Under the pieces are notes generated by a model, which saw only the letters and a list, made by a program, of their open reading frames with translations, was not told the origin of the DNA and made no database searches. Shown piece after piece: positions 43,809 to 45,640 of a stretch of 45,640 nt of DNA. This DNA is from Colwellia sp. MB02u-6 (lineage in GTDB: Bacteria; Pseudomonadota; Gammaproteobacteria; Enterobacterales; Alteromonadaceae). The translations under genes and the position numbers were made by a program. The DNA is taken from the NCBI RefSeq assembly GCF_014077095.1, contig NZ_JACGVG010000016.1, forward strand, positions 1-45,640, read 5' to 3'. How positions within the stretch are numbered: the stretch's first letter is position 1; every line of letters begins with the position of its first letter.

Positions 43809-45386
43809 TTATAAATAATTACCCTGTGCATCAATAGCATTAACCCGCAATGTATCAGGATTTGAGTCAGTCGCATCAGGGATCCACTTACCCAAGCATT
43901 CTCTGTCTTCAACACAAGGATCTGTTAGTACTTCCAGAAAAGCCAACAACTCTTCGACCTGAGTATCGGTTAAACTAATATCATCAATACTAGTTATACC
44001 ATTCATCCTGTTAGCCACAAGCTTATCAATCGCAAATTGAGTGTTAGTCACCATATCAATCGCTTGAATATTCGGAGCTAATTGAGAGAAATCATAATTA
44101 TTCAATTCTTGTTGTGGATTTAAATGCGTGCGTATCGCTTGTTGAAGTGTTGCTGATCCTCCTGCATGTCCCCAAGGGCCTGTCGCAGTTACATTAAGTA
44201 GCGAAGGAGTTCTAAATGCATATTTATCTTTTTCATCTCGCGTTTCACGGAATCGACCAAAGTCTTCCGTGCCAAAATCACCATCACCTTTACCTCGTCC
44301 TATCTGAGCCATACCGATGACATGAAAACTCTCATCCGTGAAAAAATCGCCTGAATGACAAGAGCTACAGCTTGCACCACCAGCTTGACGATTATTAAAG
44401 AATAGCAATGCGCCACGTTTAGCGGCATCACTAATTGCAGAATCTTCACCTTGCACATATTCTTTCCAGGGTGTTTCAACAAAAATCTGCGAACTTTCAT
44501 ACTCACCAATCGCATCAATAATATTATCAAACGTAATTAATTCTTCTGCTGTTCCGTTAGGAGTCGAAAAGGCTTTTTTAAATTCCGCTAACCAGTAATT
44601 AACAATTAACTTTCCACCTAGAGGGTTGCCATAATCTCCTAAACGTTGTTCTAAATTTTTTCTAACTTCGTTATTATTTGTCCCATCAAAGTTGGTAAAA
44701 TTTTTCATTTCTTCTTTTGATGTGACTGGAAACCTAGCTTGAGCCACAACTAAACTTAAACCCGCATTACTATCAATTTCACCAAAAGAAACATCTGGCG
44801 TGCGAATTCCTAATCCATCATTACCGCCCAATTTAGGCGTTTTCCCTAAACTTTCGACTCGACCATCATGAAATAAAAAATTATCCCATAAAGCGATATT
44901 AAAGGTTGTAGGTGCGTTTCTAGGCACCGTAGGGCCTCCATCAAAATGTTCACCATTTGTACTATGAAATCGACCAGGACCTAACAAATCATCCACTTCA
45001 GCATCAACACCGATCGGTAAAACAAGATCATCACCACCACCTAGCATAGGATGGTGACAGGTAACACAGGCAGAATCGAGATCACCACCTAAACTTTTAG
45101 TAAAAAAAAGCTTCATTCCTAACTGAGCTTTAGGTTCCTCGATACCAGGTAATGTTCTTCCTGTACTAGGATCTCCTGTCAAGTTTTGTGTAACAATGAT
45201 TGTTCTAATATCGGCATCTAGAGTCGATGCAACTGGGTCAGGAGGAGCAATTAAAGTTGTCTCAGGCTCTTTATCATTACAACCAGCTAAAAGTATTGAT
45301 AGTACAAGAAACAAGGAGTTCTTTTTTAGGCATGTTTTTTTTGAAAAACGATTTATTATGAAACGAAATTTCTGTGTATTATTCAT
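43809..45386 (-). CDS. di-heme cytochrome c peroxidase family lipoprotein
   Basis: 525 residues. After a basic N region (1-24) and a hydrophobic core, the lipobox LLAG-Cys36 marks a lipoprotein signal, so the protein is probably anchored in the periplasm or outer membrane. Two c-type heme sites are seen, CVTCH (107-111) and CSSCH (340-344), the second also followed by FRTPSLLNVTATGPWGHAGG (391-410) with a likely distal His407. This is the layout of the bacterial CcpA/MauG superfamily. It is longer than classic CcpA (about 330-350) through insertions around 120-160, 180-260 and a C-terminal Asp-rich tail. Substrate (hydrogen peroxide, or oxidation of a partner protein) is open. No partner is seen in the window. 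Confidence 0.9.
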   Translation of the reverse strand: MNNTQKFRFIINRFSKKTCLKKNSLFLVLSILLAGCNDKEPETTLIAPPDPVASTLDADIRTIIVTQNLTGDPSTGRTLPGIEEPKAQLGMKLFFTKSLGGDLDSACVTCHHPMLGGGDDLVLPIGVDAEVDDLLGPGRFHSTNGEHFDGGPTVPRNAPTTFNIALWDNFLFHDGRVESLGKTPKLGGNDGLGIRTPDVSFGEIDSNAGLSLVVAQARFPVTSKEEMKNFTNFDGTNNNEVRKNLEQRLGDYGNPLGGKLIVNYWLAEFKKAFSTPNGTAEELITFDNIIDAIGEYESSQIFVETPWKEYVQGEDSAISDAAKRGALLFFNNRQAGGASCSSCHSGDFFTDESFHVIGMAQIGRGKGDGDFGTEDFGRFRETRDEKDKYAFRTPSLLNVTATGPWGHAGGSATLQQAIRTHLNPQQELNNYDFSQLAPNIQAIDMVTNTQFAIDKLVANRMNGITSIDDISLTDTQVEELLAFLEVLTDPCVEDRECLGKWIPDATDSNPDTLRVNAIDAQGNYL

Positions 45387-45482
45387 ATTGAGTTCTCGAC
45401 TTCTATTAAATATTATTGTTTATTTATTTAATTTAAATTGTAATTAACTATGAATTAGTTGATTACAAACCTATCGACGATT

Positions 45483-45611
45483 TTATAAACTACCATGAGA
45501 TATTGCAGGCGGTAAAATAACCTGATATACATGGATGTTGCTGTGCACACTAAATTTCCCCACCATTTGCATTGAAAAATGAGTCATATTAGTAGTCATA
45601 TTAGTAGTCAT
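45483..45611 (-). CDS. possible 42-residue small protein, unrecognised
   Basis: A short ORF on the same strand as, and 96 bp upstream of, the di-heme cytochrome gene. AAAGG lies seven nt before the first ATG, a good ribosome site. The product starts MTTNMTTNMTHFSMQMVGKF and ends PPAISHGSL. The first ten codons come from a 12-bp tandem repeat. I recognise no family. It could be a real small protein, the 5' remnant of a gene, or chance. Confidence 0.3.
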   Translation of the reverse strand: MTTNMTTNMTHFSMQMVGKFSVHSNIHVYQVILPPAISHGSL

Positions 45612-45615
45612 ATTA
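45582..45615. repeat. 12-bp tandem repeat, almost three copies
   Basis: AGTCATATTAGT occurs at 45582-45593 and 45594-45605, followed by a partial copy at 45606-45615. On the minus strand each unit supplies ATG-ACT-ACT-AAT, so copy number sets the number of possible start codons of the small ORF at 45483-45611. Confidence 0.9.
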
Positions 45616-45640
45616 ATACCTTTTATTTCTAGTTATTTCT

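Noticed and set aside
45582-45615. CRISPR-like array at the right edge
   Set aside because: The 12-bp units are directly adjacent with no spacers; it is a simple tandem repeat.

Overview
The window reads as a chromosomal segment of an AT-rich, marine, probably psychrophilic gammaproteobacterium of the Alteromonadales, most like Colwellia. Three things point there: the protein sequences, an E. coli-like gene order in several blocks, and a dimeric and a monomeric NADP-isocitrate dehydrogenase side by side, an arrangement known from cold-adapted Colwellia. This is a judgement from reading, not from a database search. About 30 intact genes, one multiply broken gene and one doubtful small ORF are supported. 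I see no CRISPR array, insertion sequence, prophage, rRNA or tRNA.

Layout. (1) 108-4960: a two-gene signalling operon, a CheB-CheR-PAS fusion overlapping a PAS-PAS-GGDEF-EAL protein by 4 nt, preceded by a 48-bp near-perfect palindrome. (2) 5316-7010: a SulP-family anion transporter. (3) 7488-14403, minus strand: lrp, ftsK, lolA, rarA, crcB, serS. This is the E. coli lrp-to-serS order with crcB added. (4) 14526-23884: ald, trxB, aat, a decayed TPR-type gene, bpt, infA, then clpS-clpA on the minus strand and a divergent cspD. It collects the bacterial N-degron machinery: two aminoacyl-protein transferases (aat, bpt), the recognition adaptor (clpS) and the unfoldase (clpA). (5) 24021-27777, minus: two unrelated NADP-isocitrate dehydrogenases, icd2 upstream of icd. 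(6) 27952-33568, plus: rluE, nudJ, mnmA, hflD, purB, roxA, a translation and RNA-modification block with purine synthesis, again close to the E. coli order. (7) 33822-38720: a small DUF4826-like protein, a leucine/valine-type amino-acid dehydrogenase and a large YdiJ-type FAD/Fe-S dehydrogenase. (8) 38929-43550: ppsA, divergent ppsR, then aroH, which together make and control phosphoenolpyruvate and feed it into aromatic synthesis. (9) 43809-45386: a di-heme cytochrome c peroxidase-like lipoprotein, preceded by a possible 42-codon ORF.

Most of the window is conserved housekeeping sequence. The less explained material is between genes: paired palindromes in front of icd2, a branched RNA fold in front of aroH, a tandem 12-bp repeat in front of cspD, overlapping alternative hairpins downstream of the leucine dehydrogenase gene, a multi-frame pseudogene between aat and bpt, and 12-bp tandem repeats that contain the start codons of a small ORF at the right edge. 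I did not find a convincing new multi-gene system. The best candidates for new biology are these cis elements and the CheBR/c-di-GMP operon.
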